This document shows positions 31,101 to 38,216 of a stretch of DNA of 64,000 nt, piece by piece. A program made the translations under genes and the position numbers. The number at the start of each line of letters is the position of its first letter. Positions within the stretch are counted from its first letter, which is position 1. The stretch covers positions 15,542,967 to 15,606,966 of the forward strand of contig OZ023214.1 in assembly GCA_963995525.1 (NCBI GenBank). The letters run 5' to 3'. Under the pieces are notes generated by a model. It did not search any database and was not told the origin of the DNA. It worked only from the letters and a program-made list of their open reading frames with translations. This DNA is from Escarpia spicata. Taxonomy: Eukaryota; Annelida; Polychaeta; Sabellida; Siboglinidae.

Positions 31101-34024
31101 TACATACATGATAAATGACTTAAAATTAAGCTAGATTTAAATTACCTAAAGGTATGGTAGTTGATACATAATAACAAACATAAAATCAAAACAGGACAGC
31201 CTTGGTTGTTCATGACATTATTTTCAGAGAATATGGTGAAATCAAAGTACATTTCGTGATCAAATACTTGTGAAACCCTTTTTGTTTCATTGCAATGAAT
31301 GTTTTCTGTATGAAACAATAATTTTCTGGTCATTAAAATTATCATATTGACAGTTCAACACAAATAAGTGTTTATTGTTTGTCTTCACAGCGCCTGTTCC
31401 CTGCCTTCATCTACAGGTGTCCCCGCACCGTCATGGTCTAAACACACAATTATGTGAAGACTTATATTTAAAAAAACTCGATATATAACTATCTCTCCCT
31501 GTGCTGTTTCCTGTAAAAACACACTGGAACCTCAACAATGATGTCATAATTTAATCATAATAGGTCAGCACTGTTCTTCTCTGCTAAATGTAAAAGTATA
31601 GCATGCATTGCCTTTGATGGGGTTATCAGTACACACTATTCAACTGTAAATGACAAGTGAACTTTTGGGGCTCTACTTGTCCAGTGGACAAATAGATAAT
31701 TTCATGAATTTCGAGCCCTGCATTTTAGACATCGATCAAACTATAGTGTGTATGTGTGTATTATAGTGTGGCTTCATTGAGAAAACTGGCCAAAGTATCC
31801 AAGCGCCCATTCTAAACAGTTGCTCACGGAACAGTCTACTGGTTCTCTCATATCTTGGCATATATTGTAGTATAACAAGAATGTTATTATATTTCACAGA
31901 ATCACAGAATTTTATGGCATTTGCTGTATATAATTGATTATGTAAAATGGTCTGTAACAGAATCTAACAAGAATAATGCTGTCCAAAGCAAAATACAGAT
32001 ACATGTAGCAGTGGGGCATTGACTTATCGAGAGGCCAGTGGTCATGTTTGTGTAAATCACTTTTATGATATATGTCTAATTTTCCACTGAGAAATATATA
32101 CATAGTTGGGGGGGGGGGCAGTGTTAGATTATGTTGTCGTTACTCAATCACTAGGTAATATGTTCCATTCATGTATAATTTTTAATTTTGTAACTATATT
32201 TGAGATATTTGTAATTTGTTTAACGTTCACGCTGCTTGCCTTTACACAAACACTAATTTATTCCATTCAATTTTGTCCCCTCTGAGAATTAATACTAGCT
32301 CATATCCAATCTACACTGTTCCATAATGTGTGTTACATTGTATTCGTGACAATTTTCAACAAGTTGGAAGAATAATTAAATAAGCAAATTTCTTAATTCA
32401 CAACTACCCCAGGTATATAAATTCTGGCGAGTAGAGGAAGACTAGTTCCTGAAGAAGGCTGCCGCAGGCGGTCGAAACGTCCTAGTGAGTCGAATTTATA
32501 TAGTTGTGAATTCAGAAATTTGCTTATTTAAGTGTGTTACATTGTGTTCTCTAGTTTTCTTGTGTATTGTAATGACACTTGTTTGGTGTACCCGGGTAAT
32601 AGACGTACATGAAGATGACATATTTAAAAAAGGTACTTTTGTTTCTCCCTTCAGCTTCTGCAACCAACCATTGAGATGTTGCTTCCTAAGCATAAGGACG
32701 ATGAGGTAAGAATCATAACTGTACTTGCATGCTACATACCGTTTAGACATTTTTAAAGGTGATGCCACTGCAGAACTGTGCTGCTTCTTGTAAAAACACA
32801 GGTACCCCAAAAATGATGTCATAATTTAATCATAATAGGGCAGCACTGGTCGTCTCTGCTAAATGTAAAAGTATAGTTTGCATTGCCTTTGATACGGTTA
32901 TCAGCACACATTATTCAACTGTAAATACTGGCTACCTATGGCAAATAGTGTTACAGTAATGATTTAAAATAACAAAAACAAAATTAATTAAGGAGAAGTA
33001 GCTTTTGAAAGTTAGTTGTTCATAGGACAAGTGAATTGTTGTACGGACAGGTGAACTTTTGGTTCCACTTGTCCACTGGACCAGTAGATAATTTCATGAA
33101 TTTCGAGCCCTGCATTTTAGACATCGATCAAACTATAGTGTGTATAGTGTGGCTTCAATGAGAAAACTGGCCAAAGTATCTAAGTGCCCATCCCAAGTAA
33201 TTGCTCACGGAACAGTCTACTGGTTCTCTCATATCTTGGCATATATTGTAGTATAACAAGAATGTTATTATACTTCACAGAATCACAGAATCTTATGGCA
33301 CATTGATAACTACCCACTGTGATCACATGGCATTACTTTAAAGTGAAAAGAAAACATTTAGACATGGGGCTTCAGCCTAACTGCAGGTTTTCAGTACCAT
33401 TCTCCATATGGCGAATGTAATTTTTGCTTAAGGCCGAATCAACATTCTACTGGCGGGCGAGTGACTGCCACCTGACGAACCCAGCTAGTGACTGGAGATG
33501 TTTCCTAATGGCGTTTAACAGCATTTTCTACAGTTATCGTCTCAACTGCCCACTCATGTTGCATGTACGAGTGCTTGAAATGCTTGCATGATTCAGATGC
33601 TATTGCGAAACTGGACTAATTGGGCCTACCACACTATCTAAGAGATACAGAAAGAATGGGGGGGGGGCTGAGCCCTGATTAATTACATTAGACTTTTTCT
33701 AATGATTGTAGTAATGGCTACTGTTTGTGGCACCAATGTAGGTTTTGTGCACGAAAGTGAAGAAAACTTATTCTGTTTGCATGGGTAATTTGAGAAGGGG
33801 TTGAAGTGTGTTGCAATAGATAAGTCATTGAAATGAAATAGATCAGGCCGGGCGTACACACTGCATTCACTGACCGTGTGGTTTTTCAGGGCTATGATGT
33901 GGAAAACATTCTCAGGAGAGTTGTCGGTCCACTTACATGCGTCGTTGTGAGCACAACAAAACGGAAAGACTCGTACCAGTTTGTGTTGCAAGAAGTGCTG
34001 ACAATGAGACATCAGGTGATGTGA
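436..34024 (+). CDS. SPIDR: SPIDR orthologue, scaffold protein of homologous recombination (19 exons)
   Basis: Coding exons: 436-474, 2620-2791, 4759-5072, 5446-5526, 5888-6105, 6766-7076, 7509-7770, 9788-9927, 10744-10811, 15623-15843, 20069-20278, 20893-20983, 21572-21769, 22073-22265, 27805-27972, 28583-28676, 29537-29651, 32655-32705, 33890-34024. All junctions are GT-AG, phases agree throughout, and the sum is 3081 nt (1026 residues plus stop; human SPIDR is about 915). The order of recognisable blocks follows human SPIDR: a basic SKRKR start, an acidic Ser-rich N-terminus, a block with [10 protein letters not shown], a VILxxxFxEV block, a LLVQDVYG block, VDESTAFSW, a zinc ribbon (Cys 912, 915, 932, 935) and the VKVKLLQ C-terminus. 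In vertebrates SPIDR binds RAD51 and BLM and directs homologous recombination in the nucleus; the same role here is inferred. An Ala/Thr-rich insert in exon 6 is lineage specific. About 36% of the gene span is tandem repeat. Confidence 0.9.
975..1385. mobile_element. MITE with terminal inverted repeats of about 110 bp, copy 1
   Basis: The right end (1285-1385, ending GGATTCGACACAAGTG) is a diverged inverted copy of the left end (about 980-1085). The interior matches the second copy at 40792-41212, including the block around GGTTTGTGCTAGTCTGC. The outermost left TIR, still present in copy 2, is lost here. There is no transposase frame, so it is a non-autonomous foldback-type DNA element of unknown superfamily. 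Confidence 0.75.
2231..2306. repeat. 19-bp tandem repeat, about 4 copies
   Basis: Four near-perfect copies of a 19-bp unit containing ACAGGGTGTATCAGT. It lies in SPIDR intron 1, about 310 bp before exon 2. Confidence 0.9.
2620..2791 (+). CDS. SPIDR: SPIDR exon 2
   Basis: Starts after AATTCCAG in phase 0 and ends at donor GTAAGA in phase 1, open in that frame (residues 14-70). The peptide is basic and weakly conserved, as expected of the SPIDR N-terminus. Phase continuity on both sides is the main support. Confidence 0.65.
3390..4735 (+). mobile_element. 3' end of a LINE, interrupted by a hAT element
   Basis: Frames from about 3430 encode the C-terminal part of a non-LTR reverse transcriptase, including [21 protein letters not shown] and [13 protein letters not shown], with premature stops. 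The copy resumes after the hAT insertion at 4106-4666 and ends in an (ATT)n tail near 4718-4735, just before SPIDR exon 3. It is 5'-truncated and dead. The clade is CR1/L2-like, not resolved further. Confidence 0.75.
4106..4666. mobile_element. Non-autonomous hAT element with 8-bp target duplication
   Basis: The element starts CAGAGCTG and ends CAGCTCTG, and is flanked on both sides by GTACCATG (4098-4105 and 4667-4674), a perfect 8-bp target duplication as expected for hAT. Positions 4268-4385 on the plus strand keep a decayed transposase C-terminus, [14 protein letters not shown], the conserved hAT dimerisation region, broken by stops. The subterminal regions carry many AAGTAC/GTACTT repeats. 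Confidence 0.92.
4759..5072 (+). CDS. SPIDR: SPIDR exon 3
   Basis: Acceptor ACATTTCAG, donor GTACGT. It encodes residues 71-175: an acidic start with [11 protein letters not shown], then a Gly/Arg-rich basic stretch. It corresponds to the acidic D-I-x-W region of vertebrate SPIDR. Enters in phase 1, leaves in phase 0. Confidence 0.75.
5446..5526 (+). CDS. SPIDR: SPIDR exon 4
   Basis: A phase 0 to 0 exon of 27 codons encoding a Ser/Asp/Glu-rich segment, [20 protein letters not shown], which resembles the human SIEILEYSSDSEKED segment. Acceptor TTCCAG, donor GTAAAG. Confidence 0.85.
5888..6105 (+). CDS. SPIDR: SPIDR exon 5
   Basis: Acceptor TTTGCAG, donor GTATGT. It encodes residues 203-275: a Ser/Pro-rich linker, then a basic end KKKPKYIR. 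This matches the TPEN...KKKLLRGG stretch of human SPIDR. Leaves in phase 2. Confidence 0.8.
6766..7076 (+). CDS. SPIDR: SPIDR exon 6, with Thr/Ala-rich insert
   Basis: It begins with [20 protein letters not shown], a clear match to the human GLAERLNGLQNRERSAISLW block. About 75 codons of ACA/GCA-type triplets follow, giving a Thr/Ala/Val low-complexity tract (about residues 300-375) absent from human SPIDR. Acceptor CTCTTCAG, donor GTACAA, phase 1 out. Confidence 0.88.
7509..7770 (+). CDS. SPIDR: SPIDR exon 7
   Basis: Acceptor ACCTCCAG, donor GTGAGT. It encodes MLCVRVEGV...LLIAECSYL...DRVVVLFSG...VNIHTP and the first two bases of a Trp codon. It aligns with human VLTVKILEL...LKVLFTKE...VRIFPPW. 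This is the start of the conserved central region (DUF4502-like). Confidence 0.9.
7771..9787 (+). other. SPIDR intron 7
   Basis: Intron between exons 7 and 8, largely filled by the 36-bp minisatellite. A strong-looking acceptor at 7888 leads into frames that do not fit the phase, and is rejected as an exon. Confidence 0.75.
7993..9502. repeat. 36-bp minisatellite, about 42 copies
   Basis: Tandem array of a 36-bp unit around GGGACACCCGCCTCC...AGTGCCAATAAC. The period is a multiple of three, so several frames stay open on both strands for over 400 codons. A 2-bp deletion near 9286 shifts the frame. It is intronic and not coding. Confidence 0.96.
9788..9927 (+). CDS. SPIDR: SPIDR exon 8
   Basis: Acceptor TTCGCAG, donor GTAAGT. 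Its first base completes the Trp codon opened by exon 7, and the peptide [20 protein letters not shown] aligns with human WQKLIIPSGSCPVILNTYF plus EKV. This match fixed both the exon and its frame. Leaves in phase 1. Confidence 0.85.
9973..10468. repeat. 19-bp G-rich minisatellite, about 26 copies
   Basis: Tandem array of a unit like GTACAAGGGTGAGGGTCAG in SPIDR intron 8, starting about 45 bp after the exon 8 donor. The plus strand is rich in G runs. Open frames on the minus strand ([11 protein letters not shown] type) are repeat artefacts. Confidence 0.95.
10744..10811 (+). CDS. SPIDR: SPIDR exon 9
   Basis: A small exon, acceptor GTTTCAG and donor GTAAAT, phase 1 in and 0 out, encoding [16 protein letters not shown] and a Thr run. 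Homology is weak, but acceptor, donor and phase all fit between exons 8 and 10. Confidence 0.65.
10828..15396. repeat. 75-bp satellite-like tandem array, about 61 copies
   Basis: A 4.6-kb array of a 75-bp unit containing GTGATGTTAAGTCAGTGAGG and ATTGGTTAGAATG, filling almost all of SPIDR intron 9. Variants such as gaggagccac/gaagtgccac recur in blocks. About 16 units (near 11540-12740) are repeated as a block near 12740-13980. One unit near 15190 has a 15-bp deletion. No long frame survives. Confidence 0.97.
15623..15843 (+). CDS. SPIDR: SPIDR exon 10
   Basis: Acceptor TTTTGTCAG, donor GTCAGT, phase 0 in and 2 out. The C-terminal half, [11 protein letters not shown]...ATIQRVFTH, aligns with human PLRDSLLDVVESQ...VVVQRVYSL. 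It is part of the conserved central region. Confidence 0.88.
15844..20068 (+). other. SPIDR intron 10
   Basis: A 4.2-kb intron; all but its ends is the 68-bp minisatellite at 16250-19910. I see nothing else in it. Confidence 0.8.
16250..19910. repeat. 68-bp minisatellite, about 54 copies
   Basis: A 3.7-kb array of a 68-bp unit containing CTGCCTCAGTAGTCCAACCC and TACCTTCAAGGCATGACATT. The plus strand is pyrimidine-rich. Units vary by small indels in the CCTCCTTTCC part, and a TGATGTTGATCTTC variant is confined to the last few copies. Minus-strand frames are artefacts. Confidence 0.97.
20069..20278 (+). CDS. SPIDR: SPIDR exon 11
   Basis: Acceptor ATCTCACAG, donor GTGAGG. It encodes [17 protein letters not shown]...[15 protein letters not shown], a strong match to human CLLVQDACGMFGEVHLE...CSLVGMKVLQKVTRGR. 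Leaves in phase 2. Confidence 0.93.
20305..20563. repeat. (GT)n-rich microsatellite
   Basis: Imperfect GT/TGTGCATG repeat in SPIDR intron 11, about 30 bp after the exon 11 donor. All frames across it are Cys/Val or His/Thr low-complexity artefacts. Confidence 0.93.
20893..20983 (+). CDS. SPIDR: SPIDR exon 12
   Basis: Acceptor GTTGTAG, donor GTAAGT. It encodes [18 protein letters not shown], matching human RTAGIFSLIDTLWPPAI. Phase 2 in, 0 out. Confidence 0.92.
21397..21548. repeat. 54-bp tandem repeat, about 2.8 copies
   Basis: Nearly identical copies of a 54-bp unit containing TATAAGACGTTCTGTTGTAT. It ends about 20 bp before the exon 13 acceptor. Confidence 0.92.
21572..21769 (+). CDS. SPIDR: SPIDR exon 13
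   Basis: A phase 0 to 0 exon of 66 codons, acceptor TTTGTAG and donor GTAGGT. It encodes [13 protein letters not shown] and [15 protein letters not shown], aligning with human PPALCYILTAHP and LGTRCSFYARVIYQ. Confidence 0.9.
22073..22265 (+). CDS. SPIDR: SPIDR exon 14
   Basis: Acceptor ATTTTCAG, donor GTACAA. It encodes [12 protein letters not shown]...[11 protein letters not shown]...[13 protein letters not shown], aligning with human WLLVTDVTLQTKE...LLVYVAPLCVLG...LFFKDALRDQG. Phase 1 out. Confidence 0.9.
22325..25110 (+). mobile_element. RTE-like non-LTR retrotransposon, decayed, with (GAT)n tail
   Basis: From 22333 a frame starts [11 protein letters not shown], the start of an APE endonuclease, followed by frameshifts and stops to about 22810 ([11 protein letters not shown] still readable). 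From 22812 to 24488 a 558-codon frame holds the rest of the endonuclease (GSDHRMV) and the reverse transcriptase, with [11 protein letters not shown], the [10 protein letters not shown] block and the catalytic CFADDILI box. A frameshift at about 24470 separates the C-terminal part (24600-25060: [14 protein letters not shown]). It ends in (GAT)n at 25074-25110. The combination suits RTE/craniofacial-development-protein-2-like elements. Confidence 0.88.
25583..26733. repeat. 50-bp minisatellite, about 23 copies
   Basis: Tandem array of a 50-bp unit around GACATCTGTTTGTTGACAAC and GCATTACATTACTAGGGCGG, with alternating variants (ttgtcaacag, atcactatggtgg) in a roughly regular pattern. The hAT element at 26742 sits at its right end. 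Confidence 0.96.
26742..27594. mobile_element. Internally deleted hAT element with 8-bp target duplication
   Basis: Perfect 13-bp terminal inverted repeats, CAGCGGTTCCCAA and its complement, flanked by the 8-bp duplication TGCTAGAT (26734-26741 and 27595-27602). The plus strand near 27230-27330 encodes a hAT transposase C-terminal fragment, [20 protein letters not shown], of the ZBED5/FAM200 kind; upstream pieces (27000-27180) are in other frames. At 853 bp it cannot be autonomous. Confidence 0.95.
27805..27972 (+). CDS. SPIDR: SPIDR exon 15
   Basis: Acceptor TTGTCCAG, donor GTATTT, phase 1 in and out. It encodes [12 protein letters not shown]...[13 protein letters not shown], corresponding to the segment before the conserved VDESTAFSW motif. 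The phase fit on both sides is exact. Confidence 0.85.
27973..28582 (+). other. SPIDR intron 15
   Basis: About 610 bp of unique AT-rich sequence. I see no repeat or gene in it. Confidence 0.6.
28583..28676 (+). CDS. SPIDR: SPIDR exon 16, first half of zinc ribbon
   Basis: Acceptor TTCTGTAG, donor GTAAGT. It encodes [20 protein letters not shown], nearly identical to human [20 protein letters not shown]. The two Cys (912, 915) are the first half of a zinc ribbon. This is the best single match in the gene. Confidence 0.97.
28677..29536 (+). other. SPIDR intron 16
   Basis: About 860 bp. Near 28733 a short stretch (CAATAACTTTATTCCGGAAT) looks like the antisense 3' end of a LINE; otherwise nothing is recognisable. 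Confidence 0.45.
29537..29651 (+). CDS. SPIDR: SPIDR exon 17, second half of zinc ribbon
   Basis: Acceptor TTTGCAG, donor GTGGGA. It encodes [15 protein letters not shown]...LDVFVSCL...VSVKVK, aligning with human FSCGDCSRVV...LQVFLDC...CRVKVK. Cys 932 and 935 complete the zinc ribbon. Confidence 0.94.
30210..31720. mobile_element. Degenerate hAT-like DNA element
   Basis: It starts CAGAGCTCGAAATTCCACTT and ends GAATTTCGAGCCCTG, giving 14 of 15 matching bases in inverted orientation. Subterminal CACTTGTCC/GGACAAGTG repeats lie at both ends. No clean target duplication is visible and there is no transposase frame, so the superfamily call is tentative. Other debris may be nested inside (from 30901). 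Confidence 0.55.
31499..31920. repeat. Direct duplication, arm A
   Basis: About 420 bp repeated at 32776-33302. It starts within the 3' part of the DNA element and runs on into its flank (GCATTTTAGACATCGATCAA), so it is a segmental duplication rather than a second transposition. Confidence 0.85.
32377..32530. repeat. Foldback repeat of about 150 bp
   Basis: The left arm (AAATAAGCAAATTTCTTAAT onward) and right arm (ending AGAAATTTGCTTATTTA) are inverted copies with few mismatches and gaps. The centre contains CTGAAGAAGGCTGCCGCAGG followed by CGGTCGAAACG, a phrase I associate with Penelope-like or foldback elements. It lies about 125 bp before SPIDR exon 18. Confidence 0.7.
32655..32705 (+). 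CDS. SPIDR: SPIDR exon 18
   Basis: A 17-codon exon, phase 0 to 0, acceptor CCCTTCAG and donor GTAAGA, encoding [17 protein letters not shown]. It aligns with human LLQRSISSLLRFAAGEDG directly after VKVK. Confidence 0.93.
32776..33302. repeat. Direct duplication, arm B
   Basis: Diverged copy of 31499-31920, with about 100 extra bases near 32930-33030. It lies in SPIDR intron 18, so exon 18 sits between the two arms. Confidence 0.85.
33890..34024 (+). CDS. SPIDR: SPIDR exon 19 (terminal coding exon)
   Basis: Acceptor GTTTTTCAG, then [20 protein letters not shown] and the stop TGA at 34022-34024. It aligns with the human C-terminus GSYEVKSVLGKEVGLLNCFV. A similar C-terminal length supports this as the true end. 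Confidence 0.94.
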   Translation, partial: GYDVENILRRVVGPLTCVVVSTTKRKDSYQFVLQEVLTMRHQVM

Positions 34025-35809
34025 CTGCCACTCGAGTGCAGCACAGGAGTGGCTATTCTTGGGGCGGTCAACCCCCTTGACTGACTTAGTCATATTTTTA
34101 CCCACTCTGTAGCTGTGATACTTATTGTGTAGTGTTGAAAAAATGGGATTGCCACAAACTGTTCTTACAAATGTAAGTGGCAGTGTAAACAGTCGAACAT
34201 ACTGCAGCCAGTATATAATGATCCGGAACAAATGCATGTTGCGACACATCTTGGTGTTTATTTCCTGCTAGCAGTGGGTGAATTTTAGTCAGTGTGGCAA
34301 ATGAGAAAGCCCTTATTCCAGAGCTTGAACTCTGGGAACAAAATGTAGGTCAGAATTATATGACTGAGTCTATATTCAAGTCGACCTCCCCATGTGCCAC
34401 GTGTAACGTTGGAGGTATTTTATTGATGTTCTGCTTCTAACTCGGCAAAAGGAGTTTCATTCGTTTCAAAGTTGTTATGAAATTAAACTTTACGGTTGCT
34501 GTAACAACGATAATATGTAATTTCATACTAGTTAACCTAGTTAGTAGGATGTCTCTGCATGTGTTTGTTAGAACCCTATCCCCTTGCACTCATTTTGAAA
34601 ACAGCCATTGTATCAGACCTGGTTTTCTGCCAGAAATAATTATCTGAAATGAGGTCACTCTCTCAGTCACTTGGGTGATCTTTGTAGGGTTCTACTGTAC
34701 ATATGAATACATAGTGGAATGTCACAATTAAGGTCCCACTGGGATTGGAGCAAAATTACCTTAACAGTGACGTGACCATATTAGCAGGACTACTTTGGAT
34801 TGTCCTGTAATAACCTTAATTGAGAGGTGGCTGTTTTACCAAGGTTCGACTCTATATATATATATTAAATATATATATTTTATATGTGTATCTATACCCG
34901 GAATACACTGATAACACAATTACAAAACAATCGGAACATTTGTGTGTAATTCATTTATTTTTTGGACACTGCAAACCAACAAGTATCTGACACGCACAGA
35001 AGAACCAACAGTAGAACTTCTGATAGTAATGACATTTACACAGCATGCAAACCTTGAATTGCACTCATTGGTCAGCTTTTTCTACAAAATGAGTGTTCTT
35101 GTGCATTTCTTGGCGAGATCAACAAACGATTATATAGCAGCAGTGATTGTGGCCATTGCATAGTAACGCTGAACCAAACTGACAAAATGTATATATGAAG
35201 ATGTTTATGGCACATGACATTGCTGATATTTTATCAAAGCACCACGAGGATATAAAACGTCTGGTTCAGCCGACCATAACAACGTAACTAGGTACGGCAA
35301 ATGTGCTACATAAATTCATCACAGAAAGAAAACAACGTACTTTGTACAAATAGTGCATCAACTACGCTTCCGTTTTGGCAGCTCCAAAGTTAACAGTTCA
35401 GAGATGTAAAAAACGTGGAATTGAATCCAGTCCTACTGAGCATTCGTTCTTTTGATAGAATGTCTGCGTTTCTACCTGCAAAGACACGACTTTCAACATA
35501 ACGTATGTGGAATTCCCATCAGGTGCAAATGATATTCCATGACAGTTTTGACATTACCAAAAATTGCAGTAATACAAAATGCTGTGTCCACATTCCGTCA
35601 GTTGTTCGATGAATTGTTCAGCGACACACCTGGTAATCTAAGTACAGCCACCGACACACGAGTCACATCAACCAGGTGCTGCAGGAGCGCCACCATGTGT
35701 GATACAACTGCAACTTCGTGATTTGAATCGTGAACACACAAGGCACTCGATACTGTTTCTGACCACTACGATCAATTAAAATGCACTGCATGAGAGTTGC
35801 CATCACGCC
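34025..35809. other. Convergent 3' region of SPIDR and C/EBP
   Basis: Holds the 3' UTRs of two genes that face each other. No gene is visible. An ATTAAA at 34482-34487 could serve SPIDR, but this is a guess. For C/EBP see the signal at 34954-34959. Confidence 0.55.
34954..34959 (-). terminator. Candidate polyadenylation signal of C/EBP
   Basis: TTTATT on the plus strand reads AATAAA on the minus strand, about 850 bases after the C/EBP stop codon. A long AU-rich 3' UTR is normal for C/EBP mRNAs. Position only; no transcript evidence. Confidence 0.4.
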
Positions 35810-36841
35810 TCACTGGTCCTGCAGCAACTGTTCAAGACTCGGAGGGATGGCAATGTCAACGTTCGCGAACAACCCCTTGAGTACTGTTAGCTCCTTCATA
35901 AGGAGATCAACACGCTTCTTCAAGTGGTCATTCTCATTGGTCAGGCCCTGCACTCGAGACTCCGTCTGGATGTGGCGCATCTTCGTCTTATCTCGACTCT
36001 TTCTCACGGCGACGTTGTTTCGCTCACGTCGCTGTCGATACTCCTCACTGTCCTTCTCGAGCTGACGCTTCTTCAATGATGACCCCTTCCGTGTCATCTT
36101 GAACTTTGACCCGGCCCCCGATGTCGGGGTGCCAGCTTCACTGAAGCAAGTGTCTGACACTGGGGAAGTGGGCGTGGTCGCCGCCGAAACAGACGGGTTG
36201 CTCGAGTCGGATAGCGTATCCCACATGTCCGGCATGGCAACATGCGCCGGCGGAACGTAGTTGGGCACGAGATTGAGCGAACACGGCAGGTTTCTCGTGC
36301 CGCGGTTCAGCTGGCTCGGACACCGGCTCATCGGGACGCCGGAGCCGTGAGTGCCCGCGCCGCCGGTCAGGTTCATCAGGGTGACATCGTACTGGTCAAG
36401 CGATAGCTGCGATGGCGGCTGCAACAGCTCGCAGTCGGGATTACATTCGGTCAAGTCAGCCGGAATGTCGTTCGGCAGCGACTCTAGTAAATGCATGCGC
36501 CTGACGTCCGTCGCTTGGAGACACCTCTGGCTCTGATGCTGCTGCCCGTTGCCGGAGAAGTCGAGTCTCGACGGCGCGCCGCTTACCTGCGAGTCCGCTC
36601 TCGGTAGCATCCCGGTGAACAGCGGCGCATTACGTTCTGCCGTCGACCGGACTGGCCCGACGCTGTCAAGTAAGTGCTGCACGTTCACGGACAACTCTAC
36701 GCTTGGATCCAGGTCGTTGATATCATCCAAGACAATGTCGTCGATGTTCAAAACGTTTGGCGGAGCTTTCTCGTTGAACTTCGAGGAACTCCTGTCGATA
36801 AATTCGTACATGTGCAGGGAATCAAATTCGACAAACTCCAT
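35810..36841 (-). CDS. CEBP: C/EBP transcription factor (alpha/beta/delta/epsilon type), intronless
   Basis: One open frame of 343 codons, intronless like vertebrate CEBPA, CEBPB and CEBPD. Residues about 263-323 are a C/EBP bZIP: the basic region EEYRQRRERNNVAVRKSRDK, then a zipper with Leu every seventh residue four times and the C/EBP-typical ELTVLKGLF end. The N-terminal part is acidic and Ser/Pro-rich, with LDDINDLDPS perhaps acting in activation, and a TTPTSPVSD segment before the basic region looks like a phosphorylation-prone regulatory stretch. It binds DNA as a dimer in the nucleus and controls stress, metabolic and differentiation genes in other animals. The start is the first Met, with a GC-rich leader and TATA box upstream. 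It is single-copy in this window and looks like the pre-duplication homologue of the vertebrate paralogues (inference). It faces SPIDR tail to tail. Confidence 0.95.
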   Translation of the reverse strand: MEFVEFDSLHMYEFIDRSSSKFNEKAPPNVLNIDDIVLDDINDLDPSVELSVNVQHLLDSVGPVRSTAERNAPLFTGMLPRADSQVSGAPSRLDFSGNGQQHQSQRCLQATDVRRMHLLESLPNDIPADLTECNPDCELLQPPSQLSLDQYDVTLMNLTGGAGTHGSGVPMSRCPSQLNRGTRNLPCSLNLVPNYVPPAHVAMPDMWDTLSDSSNPSVSAATTPTSPVSDTCFSEAGTPTSGAGSKFKMTRKGSSLKKRQLEKDSEEYRQRRERNNVAVRKSRDKTKMRHIQTESRVQGLTNENDHLKKRVDLLMKELTVLKGLFANVDIAIPPSLEQLLQDQ

Positions 36842-38216
36842 TCCTCCTGGCCTAAACGCACATTCCAGGCACTCGCCGATGAAATAACGTAAAATGCCAC
36901 TATGTTACGAGATGCGTAATTCGACAATTACGTGCTCAATTATCTCTGAACGCAATGAGGTACAGTGCCTGTAATAAACGCCGGCAAGTAGCTAAACCTC
37001 GGAGTAGCAGCGCAACCCAGCGCACCCGGTAGCGAACAGAATTGTGTCAACTCTGGAATTTCGGCCGCTTATATAGAGGGCATGCCCCGCCGACAACCCA
37101 TTTTGTATTCGTCCGCAACTCGCTAGCTAGTATTAATTTCATCCAATAAATGCTCTTAGAGAAACTTTACATAATGTAATATTAAAATATGTCAACTAGT
37201 GTCAAGAATATATCACACTAATTTCGATGATCTGCTAAAATTTTCAAATAAAACAACCTAATTTACTACATTTCTTTTCGTAATATTCGGGAAGTTGGTG
37301 AATCGTCAGTATCCGTTACTATTTTAAGACGTTCGCAATCTCCTATTAATATGATTGGTTGTTATTTTTACCGATCGGCTAAATCGGTATTTTTGTCGAT
37401 CACGTCATCGGGATGCCCGCTTTAAAGATAGACTCGGCGTGGGAGATACTGTAATAGTGCCGCAGACGAAACATGTCACAAAATATTGAAGTTTTGTTAT
37501 GACCAAAGGCCCTGCGTGCAAAAATACCTATTCGTTTTAATATAATATCACCTATATATATTTAGCACAATATTAGTTTTAGTACTGCATTATCACATCA
37601 ATATTTTTTATCCAGTTGCATCGATAGATTTGGTATGTCGCATCGCCTAATGCTTATGCAGTTATGAGTTGAAAAAGTGTGGTAAACATTTTGGTCCGTC
37701 GGACTTAAAATTTACCATTGGTGAGTACGATTCTAGTGGTAAATGTTGACAACATCAGTTTATATGATGGGTCTATAATGGTTATCAAAAGCTTTTGGTG
37801 AAGAATGTCAACTTGATCAGAAAGTGGAGTGTTGATTTCCATGTATGATGCAGACGACTCACTCGCTCTGATAGTGACAGTGACACTGCAGACGACGGCA
37901 GACGGGTGATGAAATCATAGCCATAGCCATAGGTAAAATATTGTTCGTAGAAATTATTGTCGTATTTCTGTTTCAGAGCTACCAAGTCTCACGCACTTGG
38001 CGTGAGACACATGCATTTAGTGTCCATCTCACGCGTCAACATGTAAATCTAACGCACATTTGTTATTTCAACAAATATTTAGCCTAGGCTAGGCAGGGCT
38101 AGAGCTAGGCCCTAGCCTTGTCATGCACATGTTGATATATTTATTCATATACACTGCGTATTGCGAAGAGTGTCCATAAAACACACAACAGCCATTCCAG
38201 CGTGACTTTCAAAACT
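36842..38216. other. Upstream region of C/EBP
   Basis: Contains the C/EBP 5' UTR and promoter, then unique AT-rich sequence. No gene is seen. Confidence 0.55.
37068..37076 (-). promoter_or_regulatory. TATA box of C/EBP
   Basis: CTATATAAG on the minus strand, about 230 bases before the C/EBP start codon, with a GC box (GGCGGGGC) just upstream at about 37084-37091. This implies transcription starting near 37040 and a 5' UTR of about 200 nt. A CRE-like TGACGTGA lies near 37401-37410. CREB control is known for vertebrate CEBPB; here it is only a guess. Confidence 0.6.

Larger units (their letters stand above)
29652..32654 (+). other. SPIDR intron 17
   Basis: A 3-kb intron. It holds a degenerate DNA element (30210-31720), possible LINE 3' debris (30901-31370), the first arm of a direct duplication (31499-31920) and a foldback element (32377-32530). 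Confidence 0.65.

Noticed and set aside
31391..31441. Possible alternative last exon of SPIDR ([16 protein letters not shown], then stop) after CTTCACAG
   Set aside because: It has no counterpart in SPIDR, while exons 18 and 19 match the conserved C-terminus; it lies inside a degenerate transposon.
33683..34249. 188-codon minus-strand frame
   Set aside because: It overlaps SPIDR exon 19 in antisense and has no recognisable domain.
36138..36892. Plus-strand and minus-strand frames over the C/EBP gene
   Set aside because: Shadow frames of the C/EBP coding sequence without any recognisable domain.
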